From a virus: a DNA stretch of 64,000 nucleotides. The stretch is taken from the IMG/VR virus record IMGVR_UViG_3300002835_000049, positions 51,353 through 115,352 of that record; one strand, given 5' to 3'. Under the pieces are notes generated by a model. The model did no database searches and was not told the origin of the DNA. It saw nothing but the letters and a program-made list of their open reading frames with translations. Of the stretch, positions 22,594 through 30,449 are shown in pieces. The translations under genes were made by a program, and so were the position numbers. Position 1 is the stretch's first letter; each line of letters starts with the position of its first letter.

Positions 22594-23367
22594 TTATTTT
22601 TCTTCCGGTAATTTAGTATCTTTGATAAATTTCTTATGTGAATCCTTATATGATTTTTCTGTCTCATCATTCACATCTTTGGTATATTGCCAATTCCAAT
22701 ATAAATCATCGTTTGGTTTGAATCCGTAGAACTTATGAACTTCTTTTTGTGTTTCACTTACAACTTCACCATTCCAATTCTGACCAACACAGATGAATCC
22801 TGTCTCAATATCCTCAACAAGATTTGATTCCCCCAATGTTGCGTGTCTGTTCTCAATCCAAGTCAATCTCTCAATTAAGTTTTGGTAGAACATATTGGTT
22901 TGTCCCCACCTTACCGAACTAAAGAATATAACTGCGTCTGATTCAAATAACTCTTTGGATATCTTCCATAGTTCGTCTTTAGGATTATTAATACTTGCCC
23001 AACATCTATGGTCTCCGGATGGATTCTTTTTCTTATCTTTGAGCATTGACTTTAATATCCCACAGCTGTTCCCGTCTTTTCTTGATACATTCCCCTCACA
23101 AGGAACAATATTAAGTTCGGAAACATCAATTAATACTGACTTATCACCCAACTCATCGTTAAGATACATTGCAATCATCTTTGATTTTGGTATGTCAAGG
23201 TTTTTTTCATCCCAATTATATCTGTTGGAACAACTCAATAACAATACCTTTTTCTTTTTCTTTAGAATGTCTAATGTTTTCTTTATTGATTTCCATGCGT
23301 CCGATTGAACCATCTCCTCAGCAATCATCATCTCCCTTATTCTTTGTATATTTTCTTGTAGGTTCAT
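22594..23367 (-). CDS. Leader-bearing flavodoxin-like NAD(P)H/FMN reductase
   Basis: 257 residues. Leader MNLQENIQRIREMMIAEEM. From residue 40: KKVLLLSCSNRYNW (phosphate-binding loop of the flavodoxin-like fold), LIDVSELNIVPCEG, FESDAVIFFSSVRWGQTNMF and ETGFICVGQNWNG. These match NADPH-dependent FMN reductase/multimeric flavodoxin-like proteins, which bind FMN and transfer electrons. Cysteines at 90, 102 and 122 might bind a metal. Redox cargo with a packaging-type leader is unusual. Confidence 0.72.
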   Translation of the reverse strand: MNLQENIQRIREMMIAEEMVQSDAWKSIKKTLDILKKKKKVLLLSCSNRYNWDEKNLDIPKSKMIAMYLNDELGDKSVLIDVSELNIVPCEGNVSRKDGNSCGILKSMLKDKKKNPSGDHRCWASINNPKDELWKISKELFESDAVIFFSSVRWGQTNMFYQNLIERLTWIENRHATLGESNLVEDIETGFICVGQNWNGEVVSETQKEVHKFYGFKPNDDLYWNWQYTKDVNDETEKSYKDSHKKFIKDTKLPEEK

Positions 23368-23864
23368 TCTAAATTAAGTATTTCTTGTTTAATCTTTAAG
23401 GTTTCCTGTTTTAGTAAATCAAAATACTTATATAACTCATCATTTCTATCGTATAACTTTTCTATTTCCTCTGTATAGTCCTCATCAGGGTGTGTGTTAT
23501 ATAAAAGTTCAAACACTCTATCATCATTTTTATCGTGCTCTCTTCTATAATTGTTATACTCAATCAATTTGGATATATCAATATTTAAATTCTTATCTTT
23601 GACGTAAGATATTAGTTTTTCAACTAGTGAGTCCGATGTAAAACTGTTCTCATCATCTAAGAACGATTCCACGGAACCAATCTGAAATTCAAATTTGTCT
23701 ATGTTGTTTATAATGTTTTCTATGCTCGTGTTTATAGTCACATCATTGTCCTTTGCAGACTTGTTTAACCCCTTCTCTATTTGTTTTACAGTGTATGACG
23801 ATTTAACCTCGGAGATAATCCCCATCACTTCCTGTATTCTAATTATATTTTCCTGTAAGTTCAT
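23364..23864 (-). CDS. MNLQENI-leader helical protein
   Basis: 166 residues. MNLQENIIRIQEVMGIISE leader (I-S-E 17-19 before V). The rest is almost wholly helical and charged, with EEIEKLYDRNDELYKYFDLL suggesting a coiled coil at the C-terminus. Overlaps the flavodoxin-like gene by 4 nt. First gene of the operon, with an ATATTTAT box 4 nt before the ATG. Confidence 0.7.
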   Translation of the reverse strand: MNLQENIIRIQEVMGIISEVKSSYTVKQIEKGLNKSAKDNDVTINTSIENIINNIDKFEFQIGSVESFLDDENSFTSDSLVEKLISYVKDKNLNIDISKLIEYNNYRREHDKNDDRVFELLYNTHPDEDYTEEIEKLYDRNDELYKYFDLLKQETLKIKQEILNLE

Positions 23865-23868
23865 AATA

Positions 23869-23876
23869 ATAAATAT
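23869..23876 (-). promoter_or_regulatory. ATATTTAT box 4 nt before ATG of 23364-23864 gene
   Basis: Fixed-spacing class; lies back to back with a host-type promoter for the plus-strand gene at 23929. Confidence 0.55.
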
Positions 23877-23880
23877 ATTG

Positions 23881-23912
23881 TTTGGTAGAATAGTTTTTAT
23901 TTCTTATCTTTG
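23881..23912 (+). promoter_or_regulatory. Host-type promoter TTTG-N20-TATCTTTG
   Basis: TTTG 23881-23884, TATCTTTG 23905-23912, 17 nt before the ATG at 23929; almost a copy of the promoter at 16875-16906. Confidence 0.75.
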
Positions 23913-23928
23913 CTCTCTAAATAATAAT

Positions 23929-24192
23929 ATGATGAATACCACCGAATTGTATATTAGTCCGAATTTTGATAAGAATGAATCGTCCCATAAACCGGGACAC
24001 ACCGAAAGATGTGTCTGTTGCAATAAACCTATGAAGGTTGAGCAAGTTAAGTTTATGGTTCATATGACAACCGATTGGGTTGCCGTTGATACCGATGATT
24101 TATCTATCGTATCTAATAGCCAAGGATTCTTTCCTATTGGCTCTGAATGTAAAAAGAATATGAACAAGGAATTTATCTTTAAAAACAAATAA
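23929..24192 (+). CDS. Small zinc-finger-like protein
   Basis: 87 residues from the ATG at 23929. C28-x-C30-C31 in ERCVCCNKPM and C74 in IGSECKKNM, with MVHMTTDWVAVDTD between, form a treble-clef-like zinc site found in small phage proteins. Binding partner unknown. Followed four bases later by an MKNIHLLPT gene. Confidence 0.65.
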   Translation: MMNTTELYISPNFDKNESSHKPGHTERCVCCNKPMKVEQVKFMVHMTTDWVAVDTDDLSIVSNSQGFFPIGSECKKNMNKEFIFKNK

Positions 24193-24196
24193 AACT

Positions 24197-25006
24197 ATGA
24201 AAAACATACACTTATTACCAACACAATCAAAAACAAGATTATTTTTATCTGACTATGGTAAAATACTTAATTTAGCGAGTTATCCTGAAACATTTTACAC
24301 TACAGGTCAAAACATCTACATCACTAATTCAGAAGAAATTAAAGAAGGAGATTATGTATGTGCTTCAGGTGGATTTAGATTTGTTAAAACTTTAAATAAT
24401 GATGCAAGAACATTTAAAGATGATGGAATTGTAAGCAAAGAAAGTCCATCAAACAGTTGTCATTTATCTAATTATAAAAAAATCATACTAACAACAGACC
24501 AAGACTTAATTAAAGATGGTGTACAAGCTATTGATAATGATTTCCTTGAATGGTTTGGTAAGAATCCAAGTTGTGAGGAGGTTGATTTTGAGGTTGTTGA
24601 TGATAATATACAATGGTATAAAATAATCAATCCAAGAAAGAATTTCTATTGTGGTGATGAAGTTGATTATGGTGATAAATGTTCAGAGCAATGTGTCCAA
24701 TGTGTAAACGCCACCGGTGTTGATTACGGATATCTTCCGAAAGAACATGTTGAATTTATTAATGATAATATTGATGAATTTGATGAAAAGATTAAGGAGT
24801 TCAAACAAATAGACCAAAATAATCCTGTCACAAGAGGTAGTACTGCTTTAGTATATAAACAAGAAACACTTGAAGATATTAAACTTGAAGAAGTGGTTGG
24901 GAGTAAGCATTGTCGATATTCGGTCATCGAAAATAAGTTATCTGTACTCTATAGAAATCAAGAACAAATTTTAAAAGCTATTAAAATGTTAAACAATGGA
25001 AAATAA
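24197..25006 (+). CDS. MKNIHLLPT modular protein, separate locus
   Basis: 269 residues. N-terminal modules as in the 16.9-20.6 kb cluster (IYITNSEEIKEGDY, KIILTTDQDLIKDGVQAI, FLEWFGKNPSCEEV), then FYCGDEVDYGDKCSEQCVQC, a Cys-rich insert. The C-terminal KQETLEDIKLEEVVG is followed by a different helix ending AIKMLNNGK instead of WFEQFKKK. Confidence 0.78.
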   Translation: MKNIHLLPTQSKTRLFLSDYGKILNLASYPETFYTTGQNIYITNSEEIKEGDYVCASGGFRFVKTLNNDARTFKDDGIVSKESPSNSCHLSNYKKIILTTDQDLIKDGVQAIDNDFLEWFGKNPSCEEVDFEVVDDNIQWYKIINPRKNFYCGDEVDYGDKCSEQCVQCVNATGVDYGYLPKEHVEFINDNIDEFDEKIKEFKQIDQNNPVTRGSTALVYKQETLEDIKLEEVVGSKHCRYSVIENKLSVLYRNQEQILKAIKMLNNGK

Positions 25007-25013
25007 TACATAG

Positions 25014-25412
25014 ATGAGACATAAATTCCCTTCGACACATATAGACGATAATTCTTATTCAACTAAAATAGTTCCTTTAATGAGGAAAATCATTAAAAAA
25101 CATCCGTGGTCCGGAGAATTAGAAGCCGAAAGGTGGTTTAAATATGATTATAAAATTGTTGGTATGACTCTTAATACCGATTACTATGAACCAAAATTAT
25201 TAATTCACATTGAGATTAGTAATTTTAGAACATATCATAAGGATAGAATGAACGATACTTTTAAATGGAACCCCCCTAGATTTCAGCTTTGGTCATCAAG
25301 ACAAAGAAATGAATATGTTAGAACTTGGGGTTTAACGGAAATGAAATTATTTGTTAAATTGTTCTCATTCCCACATAGAATTGAAATTGGGAAAATTAAA
25401 TTGGTTCGATAA
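25014..25412 (+). CDS. Hypothetical protein
   Basis: 132 residues, basic, with DYKIVGMTLNTDYYEPKLLI and EISNFRTYHKDRM segments. No family recognised. Seven bases after the MKNIHLLPT gene, probably same transcript. Confidence 0.6.
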   Translation: MRHKFPSTHIDDNSYSTKIVPLMRKIIKKHPWSGELEAERWFKYDYKIVGMTLNTDYYEPKLLIHIEISNFRTYHKDRMNDTFKWNPPRFQLWSSRQRNEYVRTWGLTEMKLFVKLFSFPHRIEIGKIKLVR

Positions 25413-25466
25413 AATCTTTGCCATTAGTACCGCTTTCCGGTACTTATGGCAATAATTTACTTTAAA

Positions 25467-25781
25467 ATGGAAAAGATAATCATACAATACCTCAATCTTA
25501 CTTATCCCAATAAACTCACATTTAGTCAATCCAACTATCATAATAAATCAATTGTATTTAGGCATGGCGACACTGAAATTGGAATAATGCGGTCGGATAT
25601 GGTTAATTTTATTAGAATTAATAACCAAATACATAAAGAAATATTTATGTGGTTGGGGGATAATTTAGATTCCAAATTTATCAGCGAATGCGCCTTTAAA
25701 TGGTTATTGATGAAGCATAACTCTAATAATGCTGGAGAAATACTTATGTCGGAATGGTTTGGAGTTGATTCATTAAATTAA
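25467..25781 (+). CDS. Leaderless ITE-family paralogue
   Basis: 104 residues from the ATG at 25467. MEKIIIQYLNLTYPNKL equals MDKKEKIILKYLELTYGN of the gene at 6619 in pattern; C-terminal FKWLLMKHNSNNAG stands where relatives have WFxxKYNLP. No leader tag. Confidence 0.6.
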   Translation: MEKIIIQYLNLTYPNKLTFSQSNYHNKSIVFRHGDTEIGIMRSDMVNFIRINNQIHKEIFMWLGDNLDSKFISECAFKWLLMKHNSNNAGEILMSEWFGVDSLN

Positions 25782-25808
25782 TTAAATTATTATTATAAAA
25801 AACAAATT

Positions 25809-26648
25809 ATGAACTATCATTTAGAGAACGCAAAGAGATACCTAATTTATATGTATCATCTTATTAAAGGAGGAGATTCTTTATCACGATTACTTAATCA
25901 ATACGATAAATTAAATGAGGATGAAAAACAAATGTTTAACGAAAAATCCATTATTGACCCATCAGATTCTCATGTTGGACTTTTTAGTATTCTAAATAAT
26001 AAATGGGGTGAATGGAAATTAAGAAAAGGTGAAAAGTATAGTCAATCCATTTTTAAATCCCATACCACCATAGGTTGGAGATATTTAACACCAAACAAAA
26101 ATAGAGGTGTGATAGGATATCCGGAGCTATTCATAGGGAAATCCCCATTTGGAGGAGAATCAACCAATGAATACTTCCCAAAAAAGATAGACGATATTAA
26201 TATTCTAAACGCCACTTACGATGTATCAATGTATGTCGAACCTAAAAAATACAATTTAGCATTTGATTTATGGGTAACTAAAGAAGGTAAGAATCAAACA
26301 AGTGATATCTCCCATGAAATAATGATATGGGAAGATAGAAATGTGGCAATGCCAGCAGGAAAATTCATAAGGGAAGTAAACACAACTTCAGGAATATATA
26401 GAATGTATCACACTTGGATGGACAGAACATCAGAAAATTTAGGAACAGATGGATGGTACTTTACAGCATTTATTAGAAAAGATAGACGAAGAGGTGGTAT
26501 AGTTAATTTAAAAGAATTTATTTACATTATGTTAATAGATAATTTATTAAATGAAAACCACTTTGTGTCAACAGTAGAGTTTGGAAATGAAATTTACAAT
26601 GCATGTGGATATACAATAGTCAATGATTATAAATTAGATATAAAATAA
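25809..26648 (+). CDS. Hypothetical protein, possible jelly-roll lectin
   Basis: 279 residues. Middle part has NLAFDLWVTK, SHEIMIWEDRNVAMPAG and MYHTWMDRTSENLGTDGWYF, a pattern reminiscent of beta-sandwich endoglucanase-like (GH12-type) folds with an EIMIW stretch; I cannot confirm it, and the catalytic pair is unsure. No signal peptide. Lone plus-strand gene. Confidence 0.5.
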   Translation: MNYHLENAKRYLIYMYHLIKGGDSLSRLLNQYDKLNEDEKQMFNEKSIIDPSDSHVGLFSILNNKWGEWKLRKGEKYSQSIFKSHTTIGWRYLTPNKNRGVIGYPELFIGKSPFGGESTNEYFPKKIDDINILNATYDVSMYVEPKKYNLAFDLWVTKEGKNQTSDISHEIMIWEDRNVAMPAGKFIREVNTTSGIYRMYHTWMDRTSENLGTDGWYFTAFIRKDRRRGGIVNLKEFIYIMLIDNLLNENHFVSTVEFGNEIYNACGYTIVNDYKLDIK

Positions 26649-26657
26649 CCCCCAATG

Positions 26658-26689
26658 TTTGTATGTCTTGGTGTTATATTGTATCTTTG
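26658..26689 (+). promoter_or_regulatory. Host-type promoter TTTG-N20-TATCTTTG
   Basis: TTTG 26658-26661 and TATCTTTG 26682-26689, 4 nt before the ATG at 26694, so the mRNA would be nearly leaderless. Confidence 0.65.
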
Positions 26690-26693
26690 ACAT

Positions 26694-26978
26694 ATGAAAC
26701 TACTTAAATATTTGATTATCCGGACAACAACAAAGGGTTCTAATGAGGCAATTAATATATATAATACATTATATAACACTAATGTGGTTATGACCCCTAT
26801 AAAACCCTTACCCGTTGTTAAACCTACTGTGACTGTTCATAACTCCCCACTGAAACCTACAGATAAGAAACAGGAAATGATAGATTCTTTGGAATACCTT
26901 AAAGGTAAAACTGTGAAGACAAAAAAAGACAAGGAATCAATCTCTATGTTGGAAGCTATCTTGAAGAATATGACATAA
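26694..26978 (+). CDS. Hypothetical protein
   Basis: 94 residues: short hydrophobic start (MKLLKYLIIR), a Pro/Val/Thr-rich middle, and a Lys-rich helix. Converges directly with the minus-strand gene ending at 26979. No family recognised. Confidence 0.55.
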   Translation: MKLLKYLIIRTTTKGSNEAINIYNTLYNTNVVMTPIKPLPVVKPTVTVHNSPLKPTDKKQEMIDSLEYLKGKTVKTKKDKESISMLEAILKNMT

Positions 26979-27350
26979 TTACCAATTATGTATATCTCCA
27001 ATACCCATATTCTCCCAATCTAATGAACCCGGATTTGAAAAATATACCTCATCAGGTTCAATATTCGCTCTACTTTTAAACCATCGGGAGATTAATTGGG
27101 TTTTCTCATTTTCATCAAATGAGAAGATATCTAAAATATTCTCAAAACTATTTGTAACATATAAATGGTCTCTCTTTTCAGACCATCTCATAATAATATC
27201 ACCATCATTGTTTTTGAACACCACTTGTTGATTACTATATACAGAATCTCTATTTGAATCAAAATCTTCTCGAGTTAACTCATTAAAGATATCGTCTAAT
27301 AACTTATACGCCAAATCTTTTCTTTTATTCTCTGTTATTAATATTTTCAT
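26979..27350 (-). CDS. ITE-leader family protein
   Basis: 123 residues. MKILITENKRKDLAYKLLDD leader and first helix, NNDGDIIMRWSEK beta segment, ISRWFKSRANIEPDEV family end and a short Trp-containing tail. ATG overlaps the previous stop by one base. Last of a three-gene run of paralogues. Confidence 0.72.
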   Translation of the reverse strand: MKILITENKRKDLAYKLLDDIFNELTREDFDSNRDSVYSNQQVVFKNNDGDIIMRWSEKRDHLYVTNSFENILDIFSFDENEKTQLISRWFKSRANIEPDEVYFSNPGSLDWENMGIGDIHNW

Positions 27351-27751
27351 TATATTTTTAAATAATCATCCGTTATTTGTTTAACCTCTAATCCCGTATT
27401 TTCTTCAAACCACTGTTTAAACACCGGTTTCCATCTATTTCCAAATAAAGAAGTTAGTTTTTCACCAATCACAGGATATATGTGTAATAAAGGACAGTCA
27501 TAGTTGTGTAAACGACCATAACCCGCAAAGTATTCATCTTCCGGGCCAGCATTTGCATTACAACCATAATAAATGTAAGAATCATCATCATTTATGAAAA
27601 AAACAAGGTCTCCAAATCTATCAACATCATCTTGGTAAGTACCAGCTATCGTCCTCATATTCTCATACCACCCATAATCCGGAATATAGTTATTATCCAA
27701 CCACTTGCGTATTAAATTATCAACCTTATTTTCTGTTATTACTATTTTCAT
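27350..27751 (-). CDS. ITE-leader family protein
   Basis: 133 residues. MKIVITENKVDNLIRKWLDN leader, DLVFFINDDDSYIYYG beta part, LFGNRWKPVFKQWFEENTGL family end. Overlaps the upstream paralogue by 4 nt. Confidence 0.72.
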   Translation of the reverse strand: MKIVITENKVDNLIRKWLDNNYIPDYGWYENMRTIAGTYQDDVDRFGDLVFFINDDDSYIYYGCNANAGPEDEYFAGYGRLHNYDCPLLHIYPVIGEKLTSLFGNRWKPVFKQWFEENTGLEVKQITDDYLKI

Positions 27752-28134
27752 TCTTCTATATGGATTGATAGTGTTTTAACCGGTAATCCAAAAGTATTCT
27801 CAAACCATTTAATAAACGGTTTATCCCATCTATTACCAAATAATGAATCTAATTTTTCAAATAAATCTTTATCAGATAATTCTAATATAGGAGCTTCTTT
27901 TCTAAAACTTATTGATGATGGGCCTTTATAATATTCCGGAGTATAATAACTAAAAAGAAAATCAGTATTTGAATATCCACCACCCCAAAAATAATCAATC
28001 ACCGATTCATCCCCATTATCATCGTCATCAACACTATCAGGGTGAGACCAACGAATATTATCAACATCAATTATTGATTCTATATATTTATAAATTGCGT
28101 CGTCTAATTTACTTTCTGTTATTACTATTTTCAT
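27748..28134 (-). CDS. ITE-leader family protein
   Basis: 128 residues. MKIVITESKLDDAIYKYIES leader with I-T-E before S, an acidic middle, LFGNRWDKPFIKWFENTFGL and PVKTL end. Closest to the gene at 1826 (both have DVDNI-x-W after the first helix). ATATTTAT box 4 nt before the ATG; heads the run. Confidence 0.75.
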   Translation of the reverse strand: MKIVITESKLDDAIYKYIESIIDVDNIRWSHPDSVDDDDNGDESVIDYFWGGGYSNTDFLFSYYTPEYYKGPSSISFRKEAPILELSDKDLFEKLDSLFGNRWDKPFIKWFENTFGLPVKTLSIHIEE

Positions 28135-28138
28135 ATAA

Positions 28139-28146
28139 ATAAATAT
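28139..28146 (-). promoter_or_regulatory. ATATTTAT box 4 nt before ATG of 27748-28134 gene
   Basis: Fixed-spacing class of the octamer. Confidence 0.55.
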
Positions 28147-28160
28147 CCCATAAATTAAAA

Positions 28161-28182
28161 AACCCCATTAATCTTGGGGGTT
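28161..28182 (-). terminator. Terminator at end of 28168 gene
   Basis: AACCCC / GGGGGTT stem with T run on the minus strand; overlaps the stop codon of 28168. Confidence 0.75.
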
Positions 28183-28404
28183 ATCTTTTTCTTTATTATA
28201 CACTACATAAAAATTATGTCCAAAGTAAGGTAAATCAATATTATCACCAAACCCCAATGTCTCAACCATATTTTCAAGGTCTCTATTGGACATCTTATTC
28301 AAAACCTCCACACCAACCTTTAATAGTATCAGTTCTATAACCTCATCTCTACTAATTTCTACTGTTGATTTCCACCCCATATCACATTTTAGCTTTACCC
28401 ACAA
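28168..28404 (-). CDS. Hypothetical protein
   Basis: 78 residues from the ATG at 28404 (MWVKLKCDMGW); the ATG at 28380, two bases after the upstream stop, is as likely and gives 70 residues. Shares the MWV start and size with its upstream neighbour. Function unknown. Confidence 0.5.
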   Translation of the reverse strand: MWVKLKCDMGWKSTVEISRDEVIELILLKVGVEVLNKMSNRDLENMVETLGFGDNIDLPYFGHNFYVVYNKEKDNPQD

Positions 28405-28582
28405 ATTCTATTAATTCATTCGCCAATCGTATTGCCTCATCATAGGACATATACAATCTTGAGTCAATACTTTTGTCCTGTCTCTCTACAACTCGTAATA
28501 CAATAGCATTTTGAGTTTCATTTTCTTGGATAACCACTTCTTGATACCCACCATCCATTATTATTTTTGTTTCTACCCACAT
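28382..28582 (-). CDS. Hypothetical protein
   Basis: 66 residues: beta-rich MWVETKIIMDGGYQEVVIQE then a helix YDEAIRLANELIEFV. One base after the 28584 gene. No family recognised. Confidence 0.55.
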   Translation of the reverse strand: MWVETKIIMDGGYQEVVIQENETQNAIVLRVVERQDKSIDSRLYMSYDEAIRLANELIEFVGKAKM

Positions 28583-28583
28583 A

Positions 28584-28949
28584 TCATTTAATTGAATTAG
28601 TTAATTTTTCTTTATAATCGTTGTCGTTCTTTTCAATATGGTATTTCGCCATCTCACTCATTGCTTTACGTAACCTTGAAGATTGTTTATTAAACGGATT
28701 GTAATACATCCAAAATGGAATTTCCCAAGCAAGTTTACCATCAATATAAGCACTAACAAAATCTCTATCAGAAAAAGATAATGTTCCTTCATTTGTTGTT
28801 GGATATTTCGGACTATAATAATCCACAAAACACCCATCCATTCCACACATAACTTCTCTATTCCAAAGTTCTTTGTCATTCTCTAATGACTCAATAATAC
28901 GATTAACATATTTCTCGTTAATCTCCTTCATAGTCAATTTTTCACTCAT
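28584..28949 (-). CDS. Hypothetical protein
   Basis: 121 residues from the ATG at 28949 (MSEKLTMKEINEKYV). Contains LSFSDRDFVSAYIDG and a basic helix SRLRKAMSEMAKYHIEK. Overlaps the upstream gene by 8 nt. Unrecognised. Confidence 0.55.
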   Translation of the reverse strand: MSEKLTMKEINEKYVNRIIESLENDKELWNREVMCGMDGCFVDYYSPKYPTTNEGTLSFSDRDFVSAYIDGKLAWEIPFWMYYNPFNKQSSRLRKAMSEMAKYHIEKNDNDYKEKLTNSIK

Positions 28950-29448
28950 AATCATCAAAATATTTATTCATCGGTATTGGTTTTTCATAACTTCCGATTT
29001 TTTTTAATTCCTTTTTCATTGTTGATATATCATCTTTAGTGTAATGTGGTGGAAAAGTTGGTTTCATCCCATATGGCATGTTATGTCTCTCTTCCCAAAT
29101 TTTCAACCTGTGTTCAGCAGTTGATATCTCGTTAGCCAATTCCGTCCCTAATAACCATTTATCGTACTCATCTTTAGATTTAATAAGCATTATATCACCA
29201 CCATAATTGGTGATTTTAGCATCCGGATTGGTTGTATAAACATTTACAATACCATCTTGACCATTGTAATCCTCACATAAATCATTCACCGCAAGTTCAT
29301 TGGTTAATCTGTTTTTCCATTTACTACCATATGACCTAACCTCACAGATATAAATAAACCCATCTTCACGATTTTGTAAATAATTACCTATTTTGTTTTG
29401 AAGCTCTCTTAATTCTTCTACCGAGTATTTTATAAAATCTATTTCCAT
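28942..29448 (-). CDS. Hypothetical protein
   Basis: 168 residues; EELRELQNKIGNYLQNREDG start and a helical end DDISTMKKELKKIGSY. A TATATTTG box (29453-29460) lies just before the ATG, implying a nearly leaderless host-type transcript. No known family. Confidence 0.6.
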   Translation of the reverse strand: MEIDFIKYSVEELRELQNKIGNYLQNREDGFIYICEVRSYGSKWKNRLTNELAVNDLCEDYNGQDGIVNVYTTNPDAKITNYGGDIMLIKSKDEYDKWLLGTELANEISTAEHRLKIWEERHNMPYGMKPTFPPHYTKDDISTMKKELKKIGSYEKPIPMNKYFDDYE

Positions 29449-29473
29449 AAGGCAAATATAGGTATAAAAAAAA

Positions 29474-29490
29474 GAACTACCAAGTAGTTC
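29474..29490 (-). terminator. Terminator after 29502-29831 gene
   Basis: GAACTAC / GTAGTTC stem with T runs on both sides. Confidence 0.8.
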
Positions 29491-29501
29491 CTTCTTTTTT
29501 T

Positions 29502-29831
29502 TTATTGTAAAACACCTTTTTGTGTGTGATGTATAATTTTAACCGGTAATTCAAACTTATCTTCAAACCAATTTTTTATCAATTTTTTATATTCCGGTGG
29601 TGTATAACCGAAATAAACTATAGGTGCAAGAATATCATCACAAATATATAAAGCTCTTGTCTTTTCACCGTAAATCATTATAACACCATCACCATTTCTA
29701 TAATCAATTCTCTTATGTTCTCCTGTTGAATCTGTAATATAATCAACATCAATATACATATTAGAAAATGCTTTATCCAATTCTTTTTTTGCTAATTCGT
29801 CTCTACGACTTTCTTTTATTACTATTCTCAT
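29502..29831 (-). CDS. ITE-family protein with variant leader
   Basis: 109 residues. MRIVIKESRRDELAKKELDK: K replaces T so the site reads I-K-E before S. YRNGDGVIMIYGEKTRALYI beta part and LIKNWFEDKFELPVKII end are classic for the family. Overlaps the upstream gene by 4 nt. Confidence 0.7.
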   Translation of the reverse strand: MRIVIKESRRDELAKKELDKAFSNMYIDVDYITDSTGEHKRIDYRNGDGVIMIYGEKTRALYICDDILAPIVYFGYTPPEYKKLIKNWFEDKFELPVKIIHHTQKGVLQ

Positions 29832-30448
29832 ACATCATTTGATTTTATATTATAGACACTTCTGTATCTACTTTTTAAGTCATAATCACTCAAAGCTTCT
29901 AACTCACTAATCCCATATAACGCATTTTTATAAAGATAATTAATCATTTCTTCTCTACTTAAATTATCAGTACTAACCATTTGATAACATTTATGCCAAG
30001 CATCTAATCCGTGAGTTTCATCAATCTCTATTTCCGGATGACCAATCTCTTGTCCAAACTTGGTTGTGTATTTATCGTCATACCATTCAGTAATAACATT
30101 AAATATAAAGGTTTTTCTAACCTGTAATATTTTAGATAAATAATTAATCTCTTCTTTATCAACATATAAATCACCGGCAAAAAACTTTACATCCTCCACA
30201 TAATCGGGACCATAATTTTCATCACCATCATTCATAAAATTATACCTCGCCTCAATAATAATTTTATCTCCTTTACACCATTCCTCATTATAGTTCCCGT
30301 AATTCTCTTCAGTAGGTGGAGTGACTCTTGTTGTATTAGAGATAATTTTCTCCATATGTTTAATAATAATTGATTTAGCAGCGTCTGTACCTCTGATAAA
30401 TCGTTTACTAACTTCTTCTCTTAATATCTTTTTAATTAAATCTTTCAT
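29828..30448 (-). CDS. IKKILREE-leader protein with ITE-family core
   Basis: 206 residues. MKDLIKKILREEVSKRFIRG is a different leader (L-R-E-E). The middle resembles the ITE family (VEDVKFFAGDLYVDKEE, ITEWYDDKYTTKFG), then an added C-terminal helical domain ending SRYRSVYNIKSNDV. It links the leader classes: same core, different tag. Confidence 0.65.
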   Translation of the reverse strand: MKDLIKKILREEVSKRFIRGTDAAKSIIIKHMEKIISNTTRVTPPTEENYGNYNEEWCKGDKIIIEARYNFMNDGDENYGPDYVEDVKFFAGDLYVDKEEINYLSKILQVRKTFIFNVITEWYDDKYTTKFGQEIGHPEIEIDETHGLDAWHKCYQMVSTDNLSREEMINYLYKNALYGISELEALSDYDLKSRYRSVYNIKSNDV

Positions 30449-30449
30449 A

